This document shows positions 27,598 through 37,023 of a stretch of DNA of 64,000 nt, piece after piece (position 1 is the stretch's first letter; the number at the start of each line of letters is the position of its first letter). A program made the position numbers and the translations under genes. Below the pieces are notes generated by a model that saw nothing but the letters and a program-made list of their open reading frames with translations, searched no databases and was not told where the DNA came from. Origin of the DNA: Ricinus communis (lineage: Eukaryota > Streptophyta > Magnoliopsida > Malpighiales > Euphorbiaceae); the NCBI RefSeq assembly GCF_019578655.1, contig NC_063265.1, forward strand, positions 15,982,285-16,046,284. The letters run 5' to 3'.

Positions 27598-29559
27598 AAA
27601 TTATTGTTTGAAATGAAAAGAATGTTAAATTAATCAAGTGAATTTGACATTAGAATTCCATCCTTAAGTTTATAAAAAATCATAATACGATAATAAGTCA
27701 TTATATGAAGAATGTTATAAAGAACTATTAAATATTTATAAAATAAAAAAAAAAGTTAAATTTATTTTTGACAAAATTCATAATTTTTATTTTGCATAAA
27801 AGAAATATTTACATGAAGGAAAAAGTAGAAACCCCTTAGGTATAAAATCTTTTCTAAAAATTAAATGAAACTGAAGAGAGATATTTAAAAAAATAATTGT
27901 ATATTTTTAATTTTAAATATTATATGTTTATGTCCGTTAAAAAAATAATAGTATCAATATATAATACTGTGAAATATCATAATGTGGCTTCCCTTATCTA
28001 ACTGTTTTTTATACACTATTTGAAGATTTTATACTAAAGTGTATCTATTCATTTTTTTTTATAAAAAATAGTATTTCACTATAATTAAATAATAATTCTA
28101 CAAGCGGCATGTTAAATATCCAGGTCAATAAAAATTAATACTATTAATAATAAAATGTTATCTTTTTACTAATGGACTAAACACATACACAATTTTATTA
28201 TATGCAATAATACATATTAGTTTTCTTTTTTTTTTTTGTGAAATCGCAAGAATAAATATTAGTTAAAAATACCTAAACCATATTCATGTTTTTTTTAAGT
28301 TGGTCCTAAAAACTATGACATCTATTGTTTCTCAAAATTTATGATCGTTGCTTGCTTGACCCAAATGCACAGCTGTCCCCCCTTAAGGAAAAAAAGAAAA
28401 AAGAAAAAAGAAAAGCACAGCTGTCACGTACTGAACTCTCAATCTTTCATCGTCATCTTTAAAAGCAAAAGCAAATAATGAGTTATTGAATGTCAACCGT
28501 CGTCCTCCGCACGACACAGGCTAAGTACAGTAGTTGTACATATTCGAATAAAACAAATTTCTTCAGATTATTTTTATTGATGTTTTCAATTGGTTAATTT
28601 AATTATATATTAATAGAATTAAGATTTTTAACGAAGATTTTTTCAAATAGTGCATTGATAATAATTAGTTATCTCAATTAGTAATAAGATATATCAACTT
28701 ATTTTTAATAATTTAGTATATAAAGAGATCTTAAAATTCTAATATTTATTTCGAAACAATTTCAACTCACCACTAAATCAAACACTAAATTATTCATATT
28801 TTAAAAGTTAGTAAAATATTTAAATAATTTTTCCTTATCCTCGTATATTAACTATGTCATTAGTAAAAGATAAATAAAGATAATACAATAATCTTTATTT
28901 ATTTATTTTAGTTAAGTAACTTCAATTAGAATTTGAATTTAAAAATATAAAGACGATTAGACAATACTAAAACCGATTTCAGTAAAGTTTTGAGCCACAA
29001 ACTAATTGTTTCTTCCTTTTTGCTACTCTTATTACTGTGAGGATATAGAAGTCAAGGAATCCCCGTTGTTGATGGTGATGCTTCGTGGTTGCTGTAAATG
29101 AATTTATTGAAGGTGGCAAATTAGTTAAGGATGCTCTCCGGACCTCAAAAAGTCATATTGTGGCCAAACTCTCCTTTAATTTATTACATGCTATTTATCC
29201 TCAATATTTAATTAATAAAATAAAATCTTTCTATAGTCATAGATTTGACACTAAATAAAATTTATAACTGTGAAGAGATTATAATTCAATAACAATTTAA
29301 ATATTAAATTTTTTTATTTTGATTTAATACTTAATTTTGTTGGTAAGATATAGAAACTAAAAATAAGACAAGTTAATATCTTATCATATTGTATAAATAA
29401 AATTAATGAGATAAAATAATATTTTTTAAGATTTTAAAATTTTATAACTATTATAATAGAGACTTTATTTCTATTTGTAATTGGCCTAAATTGGAATCAA
29501 AATTTTTTTATCACTATTAGAAATTGTTTCTATATAGAGTATCATCATATAAGATATAT

Positions 29560-30635
29560 ATAAATCTATCTTTATTGTTCTTTATTATATAAAATCTCTT
29601 GATCTTTTATGAAATTAATTACTATTCTTTCTATGTAGAAATATGCAGTCAAAGGATTTAAGCAGTATTTAGAATTTTAATTTGATTCATGAACTTATTA
29701 TTAAATATCAAATTCATTCAAGATTAGTTTCTTTTATCAAATTAAAATAAAATTTTATTTTCAGTATTTAATAAAAATAATTAATTAAAATTATCTACTT
29801 ACTCTAAATTTTTTTATTTAGTATAATTTAATCTAAAAGAAATTTAAACATTTGAAAACAAATCATATTTAGAATAAATTAAACATTTTAATCATAGTAA
29901 TCATAGGTACTAAATTAAACAAATCATATCAAATTAAAATAAAATTTTATTTTCAGTATTTAATAAAAATAAATTAAATTAAACAAATCATAGTACTTTT
30001 AATTAAAAAAGTATCATTTCTATTATTTTTTTAGTACCTAGTAGAATTAAACTATAATGAAAGTAAACATTTTAATCTAATTTCATAAAAAAAATAGTTA
30101 TGTCATAATCTAGTTAAATAATCTCGACACTAATTAAGTTAATAAGAAAATATTAAAATTGAAAAATCTAATATCAGTAAAGAACATCATGATAATCTTG
30201 TAGTTTAAGGATGAAGTTTTATACTAACAATTCGAACGATATTCATATAAGTCAAATATTCAATAGTATAGTTTAATTTAAGTGTCTAATAAAATAATAA
30301 CTATTATTTATTTATTTTATTTTATTTAATAACCTAAAGTTAGATATATAGTAATTCAATAACATTATTTCAAAAAATAAATACTGCTAACACATTTTTA
30401 GATTCTTTTCGGATAAGATTCTACTAAAACTAAAATTTTATTTTATTTTGACAAAAAAAGACTTAATTTTTGGTAAAATTTTATTTATAAACGGTTTGAT
30501 ATTTAATAATAAATTTAAAAATTAAATAGTAATTTTACCGGTTTAATCTTTTAACTAAATTCATTTTATCTAAAGGGATAATGATGAATTTTGTAATAAT
30601 TCAGAGAAGTTTTAATGCACAATATGTATTAAAAT
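29560..30635. mobile_element. AT-rich element with long inverted arms, copy A
   Basis: The left arm (about 29580-29780) and the right arm (about 30400-30630) are imperfect inverted copies. Both contain TTTATTATTAAATATCAAA or its complement and the matching AAATAAAATTTTA stretch. The interior (30090-30360) aligns with 37150-37420 of the neighbouring copy B; for example both have a TAATCT...AAATAATCT..GACAC motif. No coding capacity is seen. The ends are approximate because I found no clear target duplication. A 46-bp direct repeat at 29735 and 29927 lies inside. Confidence 0.5.
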
Positions 30636-30938
30636 AAAGCTGCATTTTTCTATTACATTAAAATCTCTTTGGGTTTTAATAAAACTAACTACTACTCCCT
30701 TCCGTATTAGTCGAATGATTAAATTGGTAATTTAAGATTATAATTTGATTCTTAAATTTATTATCAAATATCAAACTTACTCAAAATTAATTTCATTATA
30801 AAATTAGAGTGAAATCTTATTTTTAGCACAAATTAGTTTTAGTGTCTAATTAAAATAATAAATTTAATATTCTTTTTCTTGCTCTAATTTTTATTTTTAA
30901 TATAATTTTAATTCAAACAAAATTAAAAATTTTAAAAC

Positions 30939-33310
30939 TGTAACACCCGGAATTTTTATATATTTAATAATGAGTTTTTATTTAAGTTAATTTTAGCCTC
31001 ATTATTATTGGGTTTAATTTAAAATGATTATATTTTGGTTATTCAAATTTTTCCAAATGCATATTTATATAAGTAAAATTATATATTGGAAAATTATGAT
31101 AGAAATTATAAAGGATGTTTTTATAAAAGAATTTTGGGAAAATTGGTATTATAATTGATTAGTAGTATTAAATTTTGAGTTGGAAATTGATTATTTAATT
31201 TAATTGTGTGTAGGATTTAATTGGAGGATTATTTTGGAATAAGGATTAAAAGTATAATGTTATTTTTATGGGGTTTCAATGGAAATTTGTGAGTTTGGTA
31301 TTTTCGTAAATAAATATGTCGGTCAGGGGTATTTTTGTAATTGTGTATTTTCAATAATTCGGTTTTGGACCAAATTAAATAGTTAAGGGCTTAATTGAAA
31401 GGCTAAAAAGAAGTTTGGGGGTCAAATTTAAATTCGCAGGGATGAAATTGTAAGTAATTAAGGAAGTTGAGGGACCAAATTGTAATAAGGAAAAGTTCGG
31501 GGGCCTAATGTCGATATTGAAAGAAAAAGAAGTCGGGGAAGAAGAAAGGAGGAGAGAGAGAGAGAGTGCGGCGTCGGGAAGAGAGAGAAGTTGCCGTGGA
31601 GGTTGGTAGGGCGCGTACGTCTTGTTGGCGGCGGCGTGGAGCGTGGCGGCAATGCGGGGCGTTGTTGGCGTAAGTTGGGTGGCGATCGGCTTTGGCGAGA
31701 GCTGTAGCGACGCCTGTGGTGGCCGGGAGACGGAAGATCCGGTGGAGAGAGAAAATGGTGGCGGCCGTGTTTGGGCTTTTCCCGGCCGACTCGAGGATGG
31801 ATGATCGAAGGATGTATCCCGACTCTCCTCTGCTCGGCTCGCGATGGCAATCGGTTTCGTGGCGATCGGGCTTCGTTTGTGAATCGACGGTCGAGATCGT
31901 CCGTAAATTTCTCCCGGATGGTCGGGTGTCGGATCGGAAAATCGAAGCGGGGATCGTCATCGGTAGCGTCGTTGTGAGTCCGATGGTGTGTTCGGATCGT
32001 CGATCGGACTCCCCGGCGGCCGGCGATCGGCCTCGATGATCTGTCTGGCTCGCTCCTACCGAGGCACCTAAGGCCGAGCTAGGAGGTCCTTGAGTTAAAG
32101 TCATATATCGTTTACGCATGTGTCATGCATAAAATTTGATTTGCTACTGTGAATATTTATTTGCAATTTCAATTTTTTCATTCAATTATTATTATTATCG
32201 TTTGAATGATGCTTTTAATTACTATTTAAATATGTTTTTCCTTTATTACCAATTTTAATATTGCATGATGACTCAGGATGGGACGGCAGTAGAACATAGG
32301 AGTTGGATGAGTGTCCAATATAATATGAGAGAGATAAGAAAAGGGTAAAGAGGTAAAAATTTTGAGAAAGAAAGATTAGGACCTGCCCTGGTCGAGCATC
32401 GCTCTCTGGGCTTAGTAGAGTGTGGTTGCCGGAGTAAAGGTCCCTGGTCGAGCATTGCTCTCGGGGCGGCTTATTTGGAAATTTAAGTGACGGTGGGTAA
32501 GGTCCCTGGTCGAGCATTGCTCTCAGTCTTATTGGATTAAGAGAGCCGAATGGCTACTAGATTTCTTATTTGGATATTTAAGTGACTGACCGGAGGTAAG
32601 GTCCCTGGTCGAGCTTTGCTCTCAAGGCCAGTCTTATTGGATAAGAGAGCCAAAAGGCTAAGGCCGAGAGTTAAGTGTCCCCGGTCGAGCTTTGCTCTGG
32701 AATGAGAGGTTTGAGATGATAGAGTTGAGGTTAGTTGAGACATGAGTGTTGAAATAATCGAGATTTTAGAGTTGGGATTAGAGTTCTACCTCAAGTACTC
32801 GTCCGTTGCATGTGGAATAAATTTTGTTTAAGCATGGCATGACACATATGTTTTAACATGACACGTATGGTTCGCGTGATTTATTAATTATTTTAAAATT
32901 AAATGAATGTGACATTGAGATATTTGAAACTGTTTTAGATATATGATTTTAACTCACTCAGACCGCTCCATTTATGTTTTTTATTGGTTCTCCATGACTC
33001 TTGTTGATGTGACTCCTTCATCATCGGGTGAAGTATTTGATTTGGTATGTAAAATGGTAAATCTTAGATTCTCATGAGTAGTAATAGTAAATGTATCGGT
33101 TGTAAATTTTTACGAGCTTCCGGGTCTCGCCCTAGTTTTTCCGTGACCAAGTATTTATGTAGAATGTGGCTATTAAGATAATTTATGGTTTTAATAATAT
33201 TAATTTGAGATGAGGTTGTTTAAGTCGTTGAGTGTCGGGGCTTACTACGGGTTTCGGTGGCCTTAAGCCTACCCATTCCTGAAGTCACGGCCCACGGTGG
33301 GGTCGTGACA
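30939..33310 (+). repeat. Left (5') LTR
   Basis: It is 2372 bp, with an AT-rich first 450 bp, a GC-rich centre (about 31540-32090), a local tandem repeat (32385-32700) and an AT-rich end. It is nearly identical to the right LTR in the AT-rich parts and poorly alignable in the GC-rich parts. Long antisense open frames in the GC-rich centre are composition effects and are not called as genes. Confidence 0.92.
32385..32700 (+). repeat. Tandem repeat within the left LTR, five cores
   Basis: The core GGTCGAGC(A/T)TTGCTCT recurs at about 32389, 32446, 32507, 32607 and 32683, usually preceded by AAGGTCCCT. Spacing is 57-100 bp, and larger units include a TTATTGGAT(TA)AGAGAGCC segment. The right LTR has only three cores. 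Confidence 0.8.
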
Positions 33311-33314
33311 AAGT

Positions 33315-33326
33315 TGGTATCAAAGC
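33315..33326 (+). other. Primer binding site
   Basis: TGGTATCAAAGC lies four bases after the left LTR. It differs at one base from TGGTATCAGAGC, the usual plant site complementary to the 3' end of initiator methionine tRNA. Confidence 0.88.
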
Positions 33327-34769
33327 TTAGGTTTAGATTTCCTTCGACCTAAGTTGAGATTTTTCGCGGAGTTAGGATCATGTCTGTCTTGTTGTTTTCA
33401 TTGACTCAGGTGTTTGACCTTGTTGTTAGAGTCAGTCTTTCCTTTCTTGTAAGCTTGTTTTGGTGCCGTCGAGAATGAGCGTTGTAGCGATGGGAGATCC
33501 GGCCGCGATAGACTCGTACGTTTCTTCAAGTGATTAGTGCGATCCGCCTTTAGAAGCTTTGATTGTGGTTTCGATGGTGGGCACCGCGCAGTCGGTTTTA
33601 GTGTAGAGCGTGGTTGCAGTCATGTCATGGATCGTCCTCGCATCGCATCGTCTTTTGAGTAGCGTAAGTAGTGCACGGGAAGTCGAGTAGATTTCAGAGC
33701 TCTATGGTTGAGTTTTGGTGATTGTAAGAAGCTTAAGAAAGGTGGCAGGAGTATTTTCGGACGCTCAGAATCCAGAGAAACTTAAGCGAACATTATTTAT
33801 TTTTCTAAGTAGAACAAGTGTTTTAAAATACAATATTGCTTGATTCGTAAGAATGCATTATGGCATTTCACTGTTAGGCATGCATAAATTCATTTTAGGA
33901 CATGCATCATACATTGTGCATTGCAACCCTTGGTGATAGGGGGCATCATCACCCTGGCGCGCGATATTGTAGAATTTTATATAAAGAAAAATGACTAGAG
34001 ATTTTACGATTTTATAAAAGTATTTTTCCAAGATAATAAAGCTTTTATCAGTGATGATTATAAAGTAAATAAATAAGTAAATTTTTCAAAGTAAATAGTG
34101 TTAGCTTGAGAATTCTCTGGATGACGAGTTGAGGTGCTGAGAGAGTAAGTCTGTCGAGCTGTAGGCCCCATGTTAGATAATAAAGGACGCTTTTGGATTT
34201 TAGTCAAAGGAGGAATCTTGTGTCAGGATGGCATGATTTATATCGGTTGATGCGATCAGATGGATGGTATGTCGTGGATGATGTGATGTAGATGTTAAGG
34301 ATTTTTTTACATGCGAGGGCACGTCATTAGGAAGGAAATTTGGTGAGTGGATTTTGGCGGGATCAAAATTGGCCCTTCTTGTTTGGAAACCCTTGGTTTT
34401 GTCGGCAGGTTAGTGAGGTGGCATGTAAGTTGGACTTGCCGCCAAGTATTAGTAATGTTCTCTGAGGTTAAATCCAGTTGTTTGTAAGTCTGAGCTGAGG
34501 AAGTATATTTTCGATCCTTTGCTCGTGTTGGACCCTTAGTGTGTGGAAGCAAGTGAAGATTTGGTTTCCGAGAAGTAGTAAATGAGGATAGCGGATTTTC
34601 AGGTTCGCCAGTTTTATTTAAGGGTCTTATTGATGAGTCTTGCGGTTTAGTTTAGTTTCACGTGAGGAAAAGTTTCCAAGAAGTTTGAGTTGGAGATGAG
34701 AGATTCCTAATTAGTTTCGGTCTTAGAGTGTAGCCCTTTTCTTTTAAAATTCGAGGTCGAATTTTTTTT

Positions 34770-34780
34770 AAGGGGGAGAA
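34770..34780 (+). other. Polypurine tract
   Basis: AAGGGGGAGAA directly abuts the TG of the right LTR, as expected for plus-strand priming. Confidence 0.9.
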
Positions 34781-37023
34781 TGTAACACCCGAATTTTTAT
34801 ATATTTAATAATGAGTTTTTATTTAAGTTAATTTTAGCCTCATTATTATTGGGTTTAATTTAAAATGATTATATTTTGGTTATTCAAATTTTTCCAAATG
34901 CATATTTATATAAGTAAAATTATATATTGGAAAATTATGATAGAAATTATAAAGGATGTTTTTATAAAAGAATTTTGGGAAAATTGGTATTATAATTGAT
35001 TAGTAGTATTAAATTTTGAGTTGGAAATTGATTATTTAATTTAATTGTGTGTAGGATTTAATTGGAGGATTATTTTGGAATAAGGATTAAAAGTATAATG
35101 TTATTTTTATGGGGTTTCAATGGAAATTTGTGAGTTTGGTATTTTCGTAAATAAATATGTCGGTCAGGGGTATTTTTGTAATTGTGTATTTTCAATAATT
35201 CGGTTTTGGCCCAAATTAAATAGTTAAGGGCTTAATTGAAAGGCTAAAAAGAAGTTTGGGGGTCAAATTTAAATTCTGCAGGATGAAATTGTAAGTAATT
35301 AAGGAAGTTGAGGGACCAAATTGTAATAAGGAAAAGTTCGGGGGCCTAATGTCGATATTGAAAGAAAAAGAAGTCGGGGAAGAAGAAAGGAGGAGAGAGA
35401 GAGAGTGCGGCCTGGAAGAGAGAGGAAGGAAGTTGCGGCTTGGCGCGACGATGGCATGGCGGAGCGCTGCGCATTTGTGGCGATCGGAATAAAGGCAGCC
35501 AGCAATGTCGCCGAGCGGTGACTTGGTAAAGAATGACGGTGGCAGCCACGTGTTTGGGCTTTTCCGGCCAGCTCCGGCCGGAGGATGGATGATCGAAGGA
35601 TGTATCCCGACTCTCCTCGCCAGTCGCGCGACATGGCACCGGTTTCGTGGCGATCGGGCTTCGTTTGTGAATCGACGGTCGAGATCGTCCGCAAATTTCT
35701 CCGGATGGTCGGGTGTCAGATCGGAAAATCGAAAGCGGGGATCGTCATCAGCGCGTCGTTGTGAGTCCGATGGTGTGTTCGGATCGTCGATCGGACTCCG
35801 GCGGCTAGAGGCGAGTCGACCGAGCGATCGAGCGTCTCGATGATCTGTCTGTTCGGCTCGCTCCTACCGAGGCACCTAAGCTGAGCTAGGAGGTCGCCCA
35901 ATTCTGTGAGTTAAAGTCATATATCGTTTACGCATGTGTCATGCATAAAATTTGATTTGCTACTGTGAATATTTATTTGCAATTTCAATTTTTTCATTCA
36001 ATTATTATTATTATCGTTTGAATGATGCTTTTAATTACTATTTAAATATGTTTTTCCTTTATTACCAATTTTAATATTGCATGATGACTCAGGATGGGAC
36101 GGCAGTAGAACATAGGAGTTGGATGAGTGTCCAATATAATATGAGAGAGATAAGAAAAGGGTAAAGAGGTAAAAATTTTGAGAAAGAAAGATTAGGACAC
36201 CTGCCCGGTCGAGCATCGCCTCTTAGCTCGAGCATTGCTCGGGCGCCATCTTATTGGATTAAGAGAGCCGAATGGCTACTAGATTTCTTATTTGGATATT
36301 TAAGTGACGGTGGAGGTAAGGTCCCTGGTCGAGCTTTGCTCTCGGGCGCCGATCTTATTGGATAAGAGAGCCAAAAGGCTAAGGCCGAGAGTTAAGTGTC
36401 CTGTTGGAATGAGAGGTTTGAGATGATAGAGTTGAGGTTAGTTGAGACATGAGTGTTGAAATAATCGAGATTTTAGAGTTGGGATTAGAGTTCTACTCAA
36501 GTACTACTGTCCCGTTGCATGTGGAATAAATTTTGTTTAAGCATGGCATGACACATATGTTTTAACATGACACGTATGGTTCGCGTGATTTATTAATTAT
36601 TTTAAAATTAAATGAATGTGACATTGAGATATTTGAAACTGTTTTTAGATATATGATTTTAACTCACTCTAGGCTCCATTTATGTTTTTTTCGATTCGTG
36701 ATCATAGTTCTCCCGCCGACTCTTATTCAAGAACTACCCTTCATCATCGGGTGAAGTATTTGATTTGGTATGTAAAATGGTAAATCTTAGATTCTCCGTG
36801 AGTAGTAATAGTAAATGTATCGGTTGTAAATTTTTTCGAGCTTGGTCTCGCCTAGTTTTTCCGGCGATCAAGTATTTATGTAGAATGTGGCTATTAAGAT
36901 AATTTATGGTTTTAATAATATTAATTTGAGATGAGGTTGTTTAAGTCGGTGAGTGTCGCTTACTACGGGTTTCTGGTGGCCTTAAGCCTACCCATTCCCT
37001 AGTCTTAAGGTGGGGTCGTGACA
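34781..37023 (+). repeat. Right (3') LTR
   Basis: 2243 bp with the same termini as the left LTR. It is 129 bp shorter, mostly through loss or change in the GC-rich centre and the tandem repeat. The last bases TGACA are followed by the target duplication AAAAC. Confidence 0.92.
36200..36345 (+). repeat. Tandem repeat within the right LTR, three cores
   Basis: Cores of the GTCGAGC(A/T)TTGCTC type occur at about 36207, 36226 and 36327. The position equivalent to the last core of the left LTR reads TGTCCTGTTGGAATGAGAGG and has lost the core. Confidence 0.7.

Larger units (their letters stand above)
26549..29559. other. Intergenic, AT-rich, upstream of the ABCG gene
   Basis: The first 300 bp is the ABCG leader and promoter. 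The rest is AT-rich non-coding DNA with one possible Stowaway-like MITE at 27276 and a fragment at 29061-29160 that also occurs near 40620. I see no open frame of substance and no RNA gene. Confidence 0.5.
33311..34780 (+). other. Non-coding interior of the LTR retrotransposon
   Basis: 1.47 kb with no open frame matching retroelement proteins. It starts with the primer binding site and ends with the polypurine tract. Base composition is mixed, richer in G on the plus strand than the flanks. Confidence 0.8.
30939..37023 (+). mobile_element. Non-autonomous LTR retrotransposon (Ty3/gypsy-related LARD)
   Basis: Two direct LTRs of about 2.3 kb flank a 1.47-kb interior. Both LTRs start TGTAACACCCG and end GGGGTCGTGACA, i.e. 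TG...CA. The 5-bp target duplication AAAAC lies immediately before 30939 and after 37023. A methionine-tRNA-type primer binding site follows the left LTR and a polypurine tract precedes the right one, so the element reads on the plus strand. No gag, protease, reverse transcriptase or integrase coding is visible, hence LARD. The sequence before the polypurine tract (TTCGAGGTCGAATTT) resembles the 3' end of Ty3/gypsy polyproteins, which suggests the lineage. It is inserted into copy B of the AT-rich element. Confidence 0.93.

Noticed and set aside
31505..32119. 204-codon antisense open frame rich in Arg, Ser and Pro
   Set aside because: It lies wholly in the GC-rich part of the left LTR; the matching region of the right LTR does not preserve it. 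Composition alone explains the length.
34307..34552. 81-codon minus-strand frame inside the retrotransposon interior
   Set aside because: It runs opposite to the element and shows no retroelement protein motif.
35299..35694. 131-codon antisense open frame in the right LTR
   Set aside because: Same LTR region as above, with a different frame structure and no conserved protein features.
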